A stretch of DNA of 64,000 bases from Erwinia sp. 198 (lineage in GTDB: Bacteria; Pseudomonadota; Gammaproteobacteria; Enterobacterales; Enterobacteriaceae), in contig NZ_RHUM01000003.1 of the NCBI RefSeq assembly GCF_003937915.1, forward strand, positions 9,985 to 73,984, in the 5' to 3' direction. Positions 19,866 to 28,879 of the stretch are shown here, in pieces. Positions within the stretch are counted from its first letter, which is position 1, and every line of letters begins with the position of its first letter. The notes beneath the pieces were generated by a model that had not been told where the DNA came from, did not search any database, and saw nothing but the letters and a program-made list of their open reading frames with translations. The position numbers were made by a program, and so were the translations under genes.

Positions 19866-20057
19866 CTACTCGTCATGCGGTTCTACAAAAATGCCGTCCC
19901 GCTGCCCCAGCTCGTTAAAAAACCAGATCCCCTGCGGATAATCCTCCAGCGAAACCAGATACATGGTGCCTTCGCTAAAGTCCTCCACCGCCAGTACCGT
20001 GCCGGCGCGGCGCGGCCCGCCGTCGGTCTTTACCGTGACCCGATCGTTTACCTTCAT
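19866..20057 (-). CDS. dsrB: DsrB protein
   Basis: The protein has 63 aa. It is nearly identical in layout to Escherichia DsrB ([17 protein letters not shown], then [15 protein letters not shown] and GIWFFNE), which lies beside rcsA there too. It is a small beta-rich protein of unknown biochemical role, sigma-S linked in Escherichia. No DsrA small-RNA gene is recognisable between rcsA and dsrB; a chemoreceptor occupies that site. Confidence 0.95.
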   Translation of the reverse strand: MKVNDRVTVKTDGGPRRAGTVLAVEDFSEGTMYLVSLEDYPQGIWFFNELGQRDGIFVEPHDE

Positions 20058-20119
20058 TTTTTTCTCCTGGTAGGTGCGCTACAACTAAGATAGCGCATCT
20101 TACCCGGAAATCGGCGCGT

Positions 20120-20278
20120 TTAACGACGGGCAATCACCCAAACGGCGTGCACAATACCCGGAATGTAGCCGCAGAGCGTCAGCAGGATATTCAGCCAGAA
20201 GGCACCGCCAAAACCGACCTGCATAAAAACACCCAGCGGGGGCAGAAGAATAGCAATAATAATACGTAAAAGATCCAT
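20120..20278 (-). CDS. Pmp3/YqaE-family small membrane protein
   Basis: The protein has 52 aa, too short for most gene finders. It starts MDLLRIIIAILLPPLGVF and has two membrane segments separated by a short loop, with the signature PPLGVF...FWLNILLTLCGYIPGIVHA of the UPF0057/Pmp3 family. These proteolipids are stress-induced in bacteria, yeast and plants and alter membrane potential. AGGCGA lies upstream of the ATG at 20278. It is encoded on the same strand as dsrB, 62 bases upstream of it. Confidence 0.9.
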   Translation of the reverse strand: MDLLRIIIAILLPPLGVFMQVGFGGAFWLNILLTLCGYIPGIVHAVWVIARR

Positions 20279-20501
20279 GTCGCCTCCATAGCGCGGATAA
20301 CAGCTTGTTTTGTAATCGTTTGTTCAGTATAGCCAGGATCTGCCGTTACGCCTGCCGCCGCATGTAAAACAACGTAATGAACGTGTATTTTTCACTTTTT
20401 TAACGTTTTACGGTGAGACTTCTGACAACGACCCGACATACACTGTTCCCACTGCACCAACCCCAAAGGCGCAGCCAACCTAAAAAGTAACAAGGATTTT
20501 T

Positions 20502-20529
20502 GCCCGCGCAGCGCGGGCTTTTTTTTTGC
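20502..20529 (+). terminator. Strong orphan terminator (+)
   Basis: GCCCGCGC-A-GCGCGGGC, a near-perfect palindrome, then T9. The previous rightward gene already has a terminator 650 bases upstream and no + ORF lies between, so it should end an unannotated transcript. Confidence 0.8.
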
Positions 20530-20559
20530 TTTTTTTCAGGCGTTGCGTCGGTTAAAGGC

Positions 20560-20621
20560 AAAAAAAACCCGGCCGACGGCCGGGTAAAACTTAAAATTCG
20601 CTACAGAGAAAAATCTCTGAC
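20560..20621 (-). ncRNA. Candidate Rcs-regulated small RNA
   Basis: On the - strand, in order: RcsAB-like box (20648-20661), a -10-like TAGGCT (20628-20633), a predicted start near 20621, a perfect hairpin CAGAGA-N4-TCTCTG (20604-20619), an AU-rich single-stranded stretch, then the terminator CCCGGCC-GTC-GGCCGGG with T8 (20560-20584). The architecture resembles Hfq-dependent RNAs of about 60-65 nt. The start site is a guess and no homologue is recognised. Confidence 0.4.
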
Positions 20622-20647
20622 CCGCGTAGCCTACCGATTGCCCCTGC

Positions 20648-20661
20648 TAAGAATTTTCTTA
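20648..20661. promoter_or_regulatory. RcsAB box
   Basis: TAAGAATTTTCTTA matches the RcsAB consensus TAAGAATATTCCTA at 12 of 14 positions and is itself nearly palindromic. On the - strand it would overlap the -35 region of the candidate small RNA. On the + strand it lies about 225 bases before yedP. Confidence 0.55.
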
Positions 20662-20885
20662 ACTTGTCAGCACATACTTTTTTTCCCCTGTGAATTTATC
20701 CACCTTTTTTGTCTGAAGCCCCGTCGTCTCGCCTGCTCGCCTGTAAGTAGTTGCTTACGTGAGTTATTGCTGTTTTTTAAGAAAATTCCTGGGTGACCCG
20801 CTTCGTTTGTTTGCTCGCCTTTTCTGCGCCTTTGATGGATACCGCTATACTTGAGTCACTTGCCTCAGGCTATGGAGAAACAACG

Positions 20886-21680
20886 ATGCCGGCGCTGCAT
20901 GATCCCCTGATGATAGTTACGGATTTAGATGGTTCCCTGCTGGATCATCATACCTATAGCTGGGAGGCTGCCGAGGCCTGGCTGGCGCGTCTGAAGGCGG
21001 CCGATATTCCCATCGTGATCTGTTCAAGCAAGACGGCGGCGGAAATCGAGCCTTTGCAACGGGCGCTGGATATTGTCGGCGCGCCTTTTATTGCAGAAAA
21101 CGGAGCCATTGTGAAATGGCAGCAGCAAACGCCTGCCGCTGCCGATCGGGCTTCCGGAAAAAATTACGCTGCGATCTGCAAGACGCTGCGGCAATTGCGT
21201 GAGCAGGATGGCTTTAAATTTACCGGGTTCGCCGACGTGACGGAAAAAGAGGTGGCGGACTGGACAGGCCTGACGCCGCACGACGCCGCCCTGGCAAAAA
21301 CGCGGGAAGGGTCGGAAAGTTTGATCTGGCGAGATACCAGCGAGCAGTTTACCGCTTTCCAACAGGCGCTGGCGGCGCAACAGCTGGAGCTGGTTCAGGG
21401 CGGGCGTTTTTGGCACGTCATGGATCAGGGACGCGGTAAGGGTGCGGCGCTCGACTGGCTGCTGACGCACTACCCGCCTCCGGGCAGCGGCCGCTGGATC
21501 ACTATCGGCCTGGGCGACGGTCCCAACGATGCGCCCATGCTGGACAAAGTAGATTATGCCGTCGTGATCAAAGGCTATAGCAAAATCGGCGTAACGCTGA
21601 AGCGTCAGCAACATGTTTTTTACAGCGCAGGCTTTGGCCCGGAGGGCTGGAGCGAGGGCCTGACGCACTACATTACCTGA
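20886..21680 (+). CDS. yedP: Mannosyl/glucosyl-3-phosphoglycerate phosphatase (YedP type)
   Basis: The protein has 264 aa from the ATG at 20886 (GGAG upstream); the frame extends to 20793 but the HAD motif I then lies too far in. The motifs are DLDGSLLD (nucleophile Asp), ICSSKT, and GLGDGPNDAPML (motif IV). It belongs to the Cof-type HAD family that removes phosphate from glycosyl-3-phosphoglycerate. Unlike in Escherichia, where yedP lacks a partner, a matching synthase gene starts 52 bases downstream. Confidence 0.9.
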   Translation: MPALHDPLMIVTDLDGSLLDHHTYSWEAAEAWLARLKAADIPIVICSSKTAAEIEPLQRALDIVGAPFIAENGAIVKWQQQTPAAADRASGKNYAAICKTLRQLREQDGFKFTGFADVTEKEVADWTGLTPHDAALAKTREGSESLIWRDTSEQFTAFQQALAAQQLELVQGGRFWHVMDQGRGKGAALDWLLTHYPPPGSGRWITIGLGDGPNDAPMLDKVDYAVVIKGYSKIGVTLKRQQHVFYSAGFGPEGWSEGLTHYIT

Positions 21681-21732
21681 TAACAGATTTCCCATGCAGC
21701 CCAACTAACGGGCCCGGCTTAAGGAACACGCG

Positions 21733-22953
21733 ATGAGTGATTTTTTCCAGAACGGCGTTATCACCAACTTTCATAATCTCACCGCACGTCCAGTTGAGGA
21801 ACTGGAGCAGGAGCTGGTGCAGTTCGCCACACGGCGCAAGATGGGACTGATCCTGCCTTCGCTTTTTTCCGAACTGGAAGGCCCGGCGCTCGGCCATATC
21901 GTTGACGAGCTGGCTAAGGTGCCCTATCTCGAAGAGATAGTTATCGGCCTGGATCGCGCCGATCGCGAGCAGTTTCTTTACGCCCGCGATTTTTTTTCCC
22001 GCCTGCCGCAGCGCCATCGTATTTTGTGGAATGATGGGCCACGCCTGAAGGCGATTGATGCCGAGCTGGATAAAGAAGGCCTTTCCCCTTCTCAACCGGG
22101 CAAGGGGCGTAACGTCTGGTTCTGTACCGGCTATACGCTCGCTTCGGAAAGTACCAGCTGCGTGGCGCTGCACGACTGCGATATCGTGACGTATGAACGC
22201 GGAATGCTGGCAAGGCTGCTCTATCCGCTGGCGAACCCGTCTTTTCAGTATGAGTTCTGTAAGGGTTTTTACGCCCGCGTGGCCGACAACAAGCTAAACG
22301 GTCGCGTTGGCCGCCTGCTGGTCGGGCCGCTGCTGCGTTCGCTGCAGAAAGTGTACGGCCATTCGGAATATCTGGACTATCTGACCAGCTTCCGCTATCC
22401 GCTTTCCGGCGAGTTCGCAATGCGCACGCACGTGCTGAACAATATAAAGATCCCCGGTGACTGGGGGCTGGAAATCGGCGTGCTGTCTGAAATCTATCGC
22501 AACTACACTACGCGCCAGAGCTGCCAGGTTGAGATCGCGCATAATTACGATCACAAGCACCAGCCGCTGTCGGAAGAGGACGGCACCGGCGGCCTGCGCC
22601 GCATGAGTAACGATATCGTCCAGTCTTTACTGCGTAAGATGGCGACAATGGGCGTGGATTTGACCAGCGACTCGTTCCGCGTGTTAAAGGCGACCTATTA
22701 CCGCAACGCGCTGGATATGATGGAGATTTATAGCCATGAAGCGGCGATGAACGGGCTGAAATTCGATCAGCACGCGGAAGAGGCAGCGGTGGAAATGTTT
22801 ACTCAGTCGATCCTGGAAGCGGGACAGTCCTTTATCGAGCGGCCGAACGAAAAACCGTTTATTCCAAGCTGGAGCCGTGTGCAGTCCGCTTTCCCCGACA
22901 TTATGCAGCGTATCTATCAGGCGGTGGAAGAGGACAACAAGGGCAACGTTTAG
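21733..22953 (+). CDS. Glucosyl-3-phosphoglycerate synthase-like glycosyltransferase
   Basis: The protein has 406 aa. It has a GT-A fold with LHDCDIV as the metal-binding DxD-type motif near 150 and a conserved NYDHKHQPLSEED segment near 280. It resembles enzymes that join a nucleotide-sugar to 3-phosphoglycerate (GpgS/MpgS). With the phosphatase next door the product should be glucosylglycerate or mannosylglycerate, a compatible solute made under salt or nitrogen stress. AAGGA lies eight bases before the ATG. Donor sugar identity is not decidable by eye. Confidence 0.8.
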   Translation: MSDFFQNGVITNFHNLTARPVEELEQELVQFATRRKMGLILPSLFSELEGPALGHIVDELAKVPYLEEIVIGLDRADREQFLYARDFFSRLPQRHRILWNDGPRLKAIDAELDKEGLSPSQPGKGRNVWFCTGYTLASESTSCVALHDCDIVTYERGMLARLLYPLANPSFQYEFCKGFYARVADNKLNGRVGRLLVGPLLRSLQKVYGHSEYLDYLTSFRYPLSGEFAMRTHVLNNIKIPGDWGLEIGVLSEIYRNYTTRQSCQVEIAHNYDHKHQPLSEEDGTGGLRRMSNDIVQSLLRKMATMGVDLTSDSFRVLKATYYRNALDMMEIYSHEAAMNGLKFDQHAEEAAVEMFTQSILEAGQSFIERPNEKPFIPSWSRVQSAFPDIMQRIYQAVEEDNKGNV

Positions 22954-23264
22954 TCCCGATCGCAGACGCGATTACGTTCTGACGTTTTGGCTACAGAGAG
23001 CCTGCGGTCGGCAATCGAGCGCAGGCTTTCAGAATGGTAGTCGCCTGCTCTGCCCGTCATGGCTGGCCAGGCTCACCGGTTTCTTTTAAGATGCCGTCAG
23101 GTTAGTGTCGGGGAGAAAAGATAGGCAGACGTGAAGAATCGTCTCAGGATGGGTACGGGCCAGCTTCATACGATGGCGCGGGAAAGAGCTTTTAGTTTTG
23201 CTGTGACAGCGCCGCGGGAAGTAAATAATAACAGGACGAAATTTCTCGTCCCGTTCAGTCAACG
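22954..23264. other. Intergenic stretch downstream of the glycosyltransferase
   Basis: No gene is seen. An inverted repeat AGCCTGCG...CGCAGGCT (about 22998-23027) followed by TTTC may be a weak terminator for the rightward operon. GGACGA-N6-TCGTCC (about 23233-23250) may end yodC. Confidence 0.4.
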
Positions 23265-23444
23265 CTAGCTGGCAAGCCGGTTTTGCCCCGCGCTCAGCGC
23301 GCAAAGCTCCTCTTCCCGAAACGCTTCGCGCCGCACGCTGTAGCCGTCATACCAGCGACACTCGACCATACCGCTGGCATAGCCGGTAACCACCATTGCC
23401 GGACCGCCTTCTTTAAGCTGCACTGCCTCACTGACCATGATCAT
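23265..23444 (-). CDS. yodC: YodC-family small protein (DUF2158)
   Basis: The protein has 59 aa, read from the sequence. It starts MIMVSEAVQLKEGGPAMVV, followed by SGMVECRWYDGY, a close match to Escherichia YodC (MVSEEV..KEGGPRM..YSSGMVECRWYDGYGV). AGGAG lies seven bases upstream of the ATG at 23444. The function is unknown; the fold is probably a small beta-barrel. The position next to yedI/yedA agrees with Escherichia synteny. Confidence 0.92.
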   Translation of the reverse strand: MIMVSEAVQLKEGGPAMVVTGYASGMVECRWYDGYSVRREAFREEELCALSAGQNRLAS

Positions 23445-23568
23445 GCCGTTTCTCCTGAGCTGGAAACTTCGGGGGAAATTCAGGTATAGCAGGCAATCAC
23501 GCGGCGCGCCGTTAATGGTAGGTAAAAGTTTTGTTAAAAAGGAATAAGCAGTTAAAAAAGCGAAAATT

Positions 23569-23594
23569 AAAAAAAGCGAGTAAGGATTACTCGC
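23569..23594 (-). terminator. Terminator of the 43-residue protein gene
   Basis: On the - strand: GCGAGTAA-TCC-TTACTCGC, then T7. It lies just past the stop at 23613. Confidence 0.9.
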
Positions 23595-23612
23595 TTCAAA
23601 GAAGGGTCGAAC

Positions 23613-23744
23613 TCAGATTTTGCAGCCTTCGCAGTCCGCTTCATCGCTCAGGTCAGTCGGGACTTCGCTGGCCTTTTTCTCGGCGTTGGCTTCTGCCTGC
23701 TCCAGCTCGGCATCAATATCAAATTCAAAAATATCGTCTTTCAT
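23613..23744 (-). CDS. Small acidic protein of unknown function
   Basis: The protein has 43 aa. It starts MKDDIFEFDIDAELEQAEAN and ends in a CEGCKI motif. It is very acidic, with no membrane segment and a C-terminal Cys pair that could bind metal. I do not recognise it. Support comes from a good GGGAG six bases before the ATG, a perfect terminator right after the stop, and placement between yedI and yodC on the same strand. It may be translated from the yedI transcript. Confidence 0.6.
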   Translation of the reverse strand: MKDDIFEFDIDAELEQAEANAEKKASEVPTDLSDEADCEGCKI

Positions 23745-23783
23745 CGTCGCTCCCGGTTTGGTGAAGGGGTGTCTTTATACTGA

Positions 23784-24683
23784 TTATGACCGCAGTTTGC
23801 CAGCCAGATTTACCCCGCACAGCACGATCGATCCGACGATAAAACCAATCACCAGATTTGCCCCGTTGCTGATAAGCGAGCTGATAAAACCGCTGTGGCC
23901 TGCGGCCAGATGTTCAATATAGTGGTGGATGAAAGGCACGCCGTGCGCGATGATGCCGCCGCCGACCAAAAACATCGCTATCGTGCCGACCACCGTCAGC
24001 ACCTTCATCATTTTTGGCGCCAGGGTCAACAGCACGCTGCCGATGCCTTTGGCCAGCGATGAGGTTTTCTGTTGCAGCCACAGGCCCAGATCGTCGATTT
24101 TCACAATGCAGGCGACGATGCCGTACACGCCAACGGTGACCAGGATGGCGATACCTGCCAGGATCATCACCTGACTCAGCAACGGCGCTTCGGAAACGAT
24201 ACCCAGCGTAATGGCCACAATTTCTGCCGACAGAATAAAGTCCGTGCGCACTGCACCTTTAACCTTTTTCTTCTCGAAGGCGGCGGCTTCCTGCTGCGAG
24301 AGATTGCGCAGCCGCTGTTCGCGAGCCGCATCGCTGTTTTTCTCTTTACCGTGCAGGCTATGCAGCACTTTTTCCACGCCCTCATAGCTAAGGTAAGCGC
24401 CACCCAGCATCAGCAGCGGGGTGATCGCCCAGGGTATCCACGCGCTGATGGCCAGCGCCAGCGGCACCAGGATCAGCTTGTTAAGAAAAGAACCTTTCGC
24501 CACGCCCCAGACAACGGGCAGCTCCCGGTTGGCTTTGACGCCGCTGACCTGCTGCGCGTTCAGCGACAGATCGTCACCCAGCACGCCGACGGTCTTCTTT
24601 GCCGCCACCTTGCCCATGATCGAGATATCGTCCATCAGCGTGGCGATATCATCCAGTAAAGTCAGTAAGCTACTACCCGCCAA
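23784..24683 (-). CDS. yedI: YedI inner-membrane protein (DUF808)
   Basis: The protein has 299 aa. It matches Escherichia YedI along the whole length, from [20 protein letters not shown] to the C-terminal membrane segments. The first codon is TTG (24683) with GGAAGG five bases before, agreeing with the homologue's start. The N-terminal part is soluble, then four to six hydrophobic segments and [22 protein letters not shown]. The role is unknown. It lies 15 bases after the small upstream gene and is probably co-transcribed with it. Confidence 0.93.
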   Translation of the reverse strand: MAGSSLLTLLDDIATLMDDISIMGKVAAKKTVGVLGDDLSLNAQQVSGVKANRELPVVWGVAKGSFLNKLILVPLALAISAWIPWAITPLLMLGGAYLSYEGVEKVLHSLHGKEKNSDAAREQRLRNLSQQEAAAFEKKKVKGAVRTDFILSAEIVAITLGIVSEAPLLSQVMILAGIAILVTVGVYGIVACIVKIDDLGLWLQQKTSSLAKGIGSVLLTLAPKMMKVLTVVGTIAMFLVGGGIIAHGVPFIHHYIEHLAAGHSGFISSLISNGANLVIGFIVGSIVLCGVNLAGKLRS

Positions 24684-24698
24684 AATTTCCTTCCTTAT

Positions 24699-24971
24699 TT
24701 AATGTTCATCATGCTGACAGCAGGGACAGACGTTGACTTCCGCTACCGTCATATCGGCTATGCCTTCACAATCCCACTCAACCCGCACCGGCTGGCCCGC
24801 GTCCAGGTTGTGATGCACAAATTTGCTGACCGGGCTTTCGGTCATCCCGGCGATCTCCTCCGTCGCCACCAGCTGCTCGCCGACAAAAATGCGTGCGGTA
24901 GCCTGAGTGTTGACCATGCGCTCGCCGCTGATTTTGTACAGCCGTCTGACTGTGAGTTTGATACTGGCCAT
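24699..24971 (-). CDS. Conserved-looking small protein upstream of yedI
   Basis: The protein has 90 aa. I do not recognise the family. It has no signal peptide or membrane segment. The sequence suggests a beta-rich fold (ATARIFVGEQLVATEEIAG, PVRVEWDCEGIADMTVAEV) and ends with CPCCQHDEH, a Cys/His cluster that could bind a metal ion. It is placed directly before yedI on the same strand, so the two probably form an operon. Confidence 0.6.
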   Translation of the reverse strand: MASIKLTVRRLYKISGERMVNTQATARIFVGEQLVATEEIAGMTESPVSKFVHHNLDAGQPVRVEWDCEGIADMTVAEVNVCPCCQHDEH

Positions 24972-25141
24972 CGTCTGTCCTGCTACAGGATGTTAAAGAG
25001 TGTGATCTAAGCAAGTATGCACGAGAGATGCAAATTATGTGGACTGAATCGCTTTCCGACCGTAAAAAAGAGGCTATTTCATCTGGTTGAAAACTTTTTT
25101 TAACGGTAACTTAACGACCCCAACCCGCTGTGAGAAACCTT

Positions 25142-26059
25142 ATGTTACGTCGTGCGCCCGCTCTGCTTCCGCTTCTGGCCGCTTTGTTCGCCCTTTACTT
25201 TATCTGGGGATCGACCTATTTCGTTATTCGTATCGGCGTGGAAAGCTGGCCGCCGATGATGCTGGCTGGCGTGCGTTTTGTGCTGGCAGGCATCGTCCTG
25301 CTGGTCTTTCTGCTGCTGCGCGGCGAGCGGCTCCCCGGCTGGCGAGCGGCTGGCAACGCCGCGCTGGTAGGGATTATGCTGCTGACCGTCGGCAACGGCG
25401 CGGTGACGATTGCGGAGCATCAGCGGGTGCCTTCCGGTATCGCCGCCGTGATGGTCGCTACCGTGCCGCTGTTTGCGATGTGCTTCAGCCGCCTGTTCGG
25501 CATGGCAACCCGCTGGATAGAGTGGCTGGGTATTGCAGTTGGCCTGGTCGGCATTATTCTGCTGAACAGCGGCGGCCACCTGGGTGGAAACCCCTGGGGG
25601 GCGCTGATCATTCTGATTGGCTCGATCAGCTGGGCGTTTGGCTCCGTATGGGGTTCACGCATCACGCTCCCGACAGGCATGATGGCGGGCGCGATAGAAA
25701 TGCTGGCGGCGGGTATGGTTCTGCTGGCAGGCAGCCAGCTTAGCGGCGAAAAGCTGCTTGCCGCGCCGGGTCTGTCCGGCCTGCTGGCGCTGGGCTACCT
25801 GACGCTGTTCGGTTCGATTATCGCCATCAACGCCTATATGTTTTTAATCCGCAACGTTAGCCCGGCGGTCGCCACCAGCTATGCCTATGTTAATCCGGTA
25901 GTGGCGGTGCTGCTGGGGATTAGCTTCGCCGGTGAGAGCCTGTCGCCGCGCGAATGGCTGGCGCTGGGGGTGATCCTTTTTGCAGTGGTGCTGGTCACAC
26001 TGGGCAAATATCTTTTTCCCGGCAGGCCGGTGATTAAATCGGTGCCTCGTTCAGATTAA
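25142..26059 (+). CDS. yedA: EamA/DMT-family transporter YedA
   Basis: The protein has 305 aa. It has ten hydrophobic segments in two EamA repeats. It begins near LFALYFIWGSTYFVIRIGVESWPP, nearly identical to Escherichia YedA, and ends VVLVTLGKYLFP. It is probably an amino acid/metabolite exporter; the substrate is unproven. The start is uncertain between GTG 25130 and ATG 25142, and both have weak ribosome sites. The stop is four bases from the convergent vsr stop. Confidence 0.93.
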   Translation: MLRRAPALLPLLAALFALYFIWGSTYFVIRIGVESWPPMMLAGVRFVLAGIVLLVFLLLRGERLPGWRAAGNAALVGIMLLTVGNGAVTIAEHQRVPSGIAAVMVATVPLFAMCFSRLFGMATRWIEWLGIAVGLVGIILLNSGGHLGGNPWGALIILIGSISWAFGSVWGSRITLPTGMMAGAIEMLAAGMVLLAGSQLSGEKLLAAPGLSGLLALGYLTLFGSIIAINAYMFLIRNVSPAVATSYAYVNPVVAVLLGISFAGESLSPREWLALGVILFAVVLVTLGKYLFPGRPVIKSVPRSD

Positions 26060-26063
26060 AATC

Positions 26064-26546
26064 CTATGCAGGGCGTTCGCGCATCAGGTGAATGCCCTGC
26101 CAGTCGATTTCGGCGTTACCCTCGCCGGCAAAAAGCCACTCTTCCAGCCTTGAGCTTATCGCCTCGTCCGCCAGCTTGTGTTTACCGCGCAGCGCGCACT
26201 CCCACACCACCAGCACCCGCCAGCCGCTGGCGCTCAGCTCCTTAATAAAACGCTTATCGCGCGTCACGTTGCCGCCGATTTTGTTCATCCAGAATTCGGT
26301 TCGGGTAGCGGGCACCTTAAACAGATAGCAGTCGTGATGATGCCAGAAGCAGCCGTGTACAAAAATAATGGCCTGCGGGTTTTCCAGCACGAAATCCGGC
26401 TTTCCCGGCAGCGCCTTATCCTGCACGCGATAGCTGAATCCGCACTCTGCCAGCAGTTCGGCCAGGCGGGTTTCAATGGCGGTATCCTGGGTACGGATAG
26501 CGCGCATATTTTTACTGCGGATTGCGGAAGTGTGAACGTCGGCCAT
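26064..26546 (-). CDS. vsr: Very-short-patch repair endonuclease Vsr
   Basis: The protein has 160 aa. It has the Vsr signature SKNMRAIRTQDTAIE, then PGKPDFVL (active-site Asp) and the zinc-binding HGCFWHHHDC. It nicks 5' of T in T:G mismatches created by deamination of Dcm-methylated cytosine. AAGGAGG precedes the ATG. It lies 51 bases after dcm rather than overlapping it as in Escherichia K-12, yet on the same strand. Confidence 0.97.
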   Translation of the reverse strand: MADVHTSAIRSKNMRAIRTQDTAIETRLAELLAECGFSYRVQDKALPGKPDFVLENPQAIIFVHGCFWHHHDCYLFKVPATRTEFWMNKIGGNVTRDKRFIKELSASGWRVLVVWECALRGKHKLADEAISSRLEEWLFAGEGNAEIDWQGIHLMRERPA

Positions 26547-26597
26547 AGCATCCTCCTTGAGGTGGCTTAAGTATAGACGCCTCCCGCAGGCCGACGC

Positions 26598-27974
26598 CTA
26601 CTTCTCCGCCTGCTTCACCGCCTGCGCTATCCAGGGCTGCAACAGTCTGGCGACGGCGGCAAAGGCGGGCACCACCACTGAATTGCCAAACTGGCGATAG
26701 GCCTGGCTGTCTGAAACCGGGATGCGAAAACGCGTTTCGCCCGGCGCCTCAAAACCCATCAGGCGGGCGCACTCTCTTGGCGTCAGGCGGCGTGGACGGC
26801 GCTGCTGGTTTTGCGGATGGTCGAAATCCGCCTCGCCCTGCTCTTTGTCCCAGCCGCGATCGATCAGGATTTCCGAGCCGTCTTTGTAGTAGCGCGCGGA
26901 GAGCGTGCGCACCACGCCGTGCTCTTTATCCGGGTCAACCAGCCCGTAACCAAAGCCGTTGCCCTTCGCCTGATGCTTTTTCGCGTAGTTATAAAGATAT
27001 TTCCACAGCGACGGCGTCAGAATATATTTGGTTTCGACCTGGCTATCCAGCAGCTGGCGCAGTGGGATCCTTTGCTGTGGATAGTGCTGAGCGAGCGCGG
27101 AAAGCGTGAATTTGGGCAGGTTTAAATCGCGCCGAAACCCTACCAGCACGATACGTTCGCGGTGCTGTGGCAGAAAATGCCTGCCGTCGACGATTTTCGG
27201 ATCGGCGGCGCCGTTAAGATCCGCATCGGCCACGTCGTAGCCCAGCTCGTCCAGCGTTTGCATAATGATGCGGAAGGTTTTGCCTTTGTCGTGGCTCTTC
27301 AGGTTTTTAACGTTTTCCAGTACGAAGATCGCCGGTTTCTTCGCGGTGATAATGCGCGCCACGTCGAAAAACAGCGTGCCCTGCGCTTCGCACTCAAAAC
27401 CGTGAGCCCGGCCCAGCGCATTTTTTTTCGATACGCCCGCCAGCGAAAACGGCTGGCAGGGAAAACCGGCCAGCAGCACGTCGTGATCCGGCACCTGCTG
27501 GTCAATATGCCGATAGGCTTCCTGCTCGCTGACCGGCTGCGCGCTTAGCGTCACGTCGCGGATATCCTGATTGAAAACGTGTGCCTGCGGATCGCAGTAC
27601 CAGTTCGCCTTATAGGTTCTGACCGAGTATTTATTCCATTCGCTGGTAAACACGCACTGCCCGCCAATCGCCTCAAAGCCGCTGCGGATACCGCCGATAC
27701 CGGCAAACAGATCGATAAAGCGGAAAGCGTAATGCGGATGGTGCGCGGGCGGCTGGGGCAGTAAGCCTGCCAGCGCGTCCGCTTCCGCCTGGCTTAACGT
27801 TCCGCCTGTGCCTTTCAGCCAGCGGCTTAACGATTCCCGCGTCCACTTAGCGTGACCAACCTGCTGCAGCGTAGCCAGAAGGGTTTTGGTATCGTAAACG
27901 GCCAGCAGGCGGGCAGCCAGCTGGCGATCTTCCAGTTCAGGCTGCGCCCTGGCAATAGTGTCGAACTCGCTCAT
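26598..27974 (-). CDS. dcm: DNA-cytosine methyltransferase Dcm
   Basis: The protein has 458 aa from the ATG at 27974 (CGGAGAG upstream). It has an N-terminal extension of about 75 residues, then [12 protein letters not shown] (motif I), [11 protein letters not shown] (motif IV with catalytic Cys), ENVKNL (motif VI), [12 protein letters not shown] (motif VIII) and RQFGNSV (motif X). It methylates the inner C of CCWGG in Escherichia; the target recognition region is close enough to expect the same here. It is followed by vsr. Confidence 0.97.
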   Translation of the reverse strand: MSEFDTIARAQPELEDRQLAARLLAVYDTKTLLATLQQVGHAKWTRESLSRWLKGTGGTLSQAEADALAGLLPQPPAHHPHYAFRFIDLFAGIGGIRSGFEAIGGQCVFTSEWNKYSVRTYKANWYCDPQAHVFNQDIRDVTLSAQPVSEQEAYRHIDQQVPDHDVLLAGFPCQPFSLAGVSKKNALGRAHGFECEAQGTLFFDVARIITAKKPAIFVLENVKNLKSHDKGKTFRIIMQTLDELGYDVADADLNGAADPKIVDGRHFLPQHRERIVLVGFRRDLNLPKFTLSALAQHYPQQRIPLRQLLDSQVETKYILTPSLWKYLYNYAKKHQAKGNGFGYGLVDPDKEHGVVRTLSARYYKDGSEILIDRGWDKEQGEADFDHPQNQQRRPRRLTPRECARLMGFEAPGETRFRIPVSDSQAYRQFGNSVVVPAFAAVARLLQPWIAQAVKQAEK

Positions 27975-28117
27975 AGTCTCTCCGGAAATTAACGCCTGCC
28001 AGTCTACCACTTCATCACGCTAAAACCAGGGGCAACCGCCTTTTACTGGGGGCCGCGATCCGTGACATCGGCCGGCCATCAGCCTAAACTTGCCCTGTTT
28101 AAAACAATGGAGCTGAA

Positions 28118-28777
28118 ATGATGAGCGATATTACGCGACCGCCGTTAACTCTGCCGAACGGCGCCGACAAACTGCTGCTGCACTCCTGCTGCGCGCCCTG
28201 CTCTGGCGAGGTTATGGAGGCCATCGCGGCGGCCGGCATTGATTACACCATCTTTTTCTATAACCCCAACATACATCCACAAAAAGAGTATCTGCTGCGC
28301 AAAGAAGAGAATATTCGCTTTGCCGAGAAGCACGGCGTGCCTTTTATCGATGCCGATTACGATACCGATAACTGGTTTGAGCGGGCTAAGGGCATGGAAT
28401 GGGAGCCGGAGCGCGGCGCGCGCTGCACTATGTGTTTTGATATGCGTTTTGAACGCACCGCGCTTTATGCGCATGAAAACGGCTTCCCCGTTATTACCAG
28501 CTGCCTTGGTATCTCGCGCTGGAAAAATATGCAGCAAATAAACGAGTGCGGCGAGCGGGCTGCTGCGCCCTATCCGGGGCTGGTCTATTGGGATTACAAC
28601 TGGCGGAAAAAAGGCGGATCGGCGCGCATGATTGAAATCAGCAAGCGCGAACGTTTTTATCAGCAAGAATATTGCGGCTGCGTTTATTCACTGCGCGACA
28701 GCAACCTGCACCGCAAAAGCCAGGGGCGCTCATTGATCAAGCTTGGCGTACTCTATTACGGCGATGAAAACGAGTAG
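28118..28777 (+). CDS. queH: Epoxyqueuosine reductase QueH
   Basis: The protein has 219 aa of the DUF208 family. The motifs are [11 protein letters not shown] near 22-32, the [12 protein letters not shown] cysteine and CGCVYS near the C-terminus, the metal-cluster cysteines of QueH, which performs the last step of queuosine tRNA modification (in place of QueG). GGAG lies five bases before the ATG. The last dozen codons are partly duplicated right after the gene. Confidence 0.92.
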   Translation: MMSDITRPPLTLPNGADKLLLHSCCAPCSGEVMEAIAAAGIDYTIFFYNPNIHPQKEYLLRKEENIRFAEKHGVPFIDADYDTDNWFERAKGMEWEPERGARCTMCFDMRFERTALYAHENGFPVITSCLGISRWKNMQQINECGERAAAPYPGLVYWDYNWRKKGGSARMIEISKRERFYQQEYCGCVYSLRDSNLHRKSQGRSLIKLGVLYYGDENE

Positions 28778-28833
28778 CGGCTAACCGTTGAGTAAGCCTG
28801 GCGTGATCTGTTACGGCGATGAAGACGAGTAGC
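28741..28833 (+). repeat. Direct duplication of the queH 3' end
   Basis: 28741-28778 (last codons and stop of queH) and 28796-28833 are 38-base copies differing at a handful of positions, offset by 55 bases. Both encode a tail reading roughly GV.YGDE(N/D)E-stop. A third, more decayed copy may lie at about 28850-28878. Confidence 0.75.
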
Positions 28834-28879
28834 TACAGACGAATTTACCGCGGCGGCGAAAAAGCGTAGCGGCTGACGG

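Larger units (their letters stand above)
20279..20885. other. 607-bp intergenic with two orphan terminators and an RcsAB box
   Basis: No protein gene is supported, but there is one strong + strand terminator (20502-20529), one strong - strand terminator (20560-20584) and an excellent RcsAB box (20648-20661). Together these suggest one or two small RNAs. In Escherichia the yodD/yedP region occupies this position; no yodD frame is found. Confidence 0.5.
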
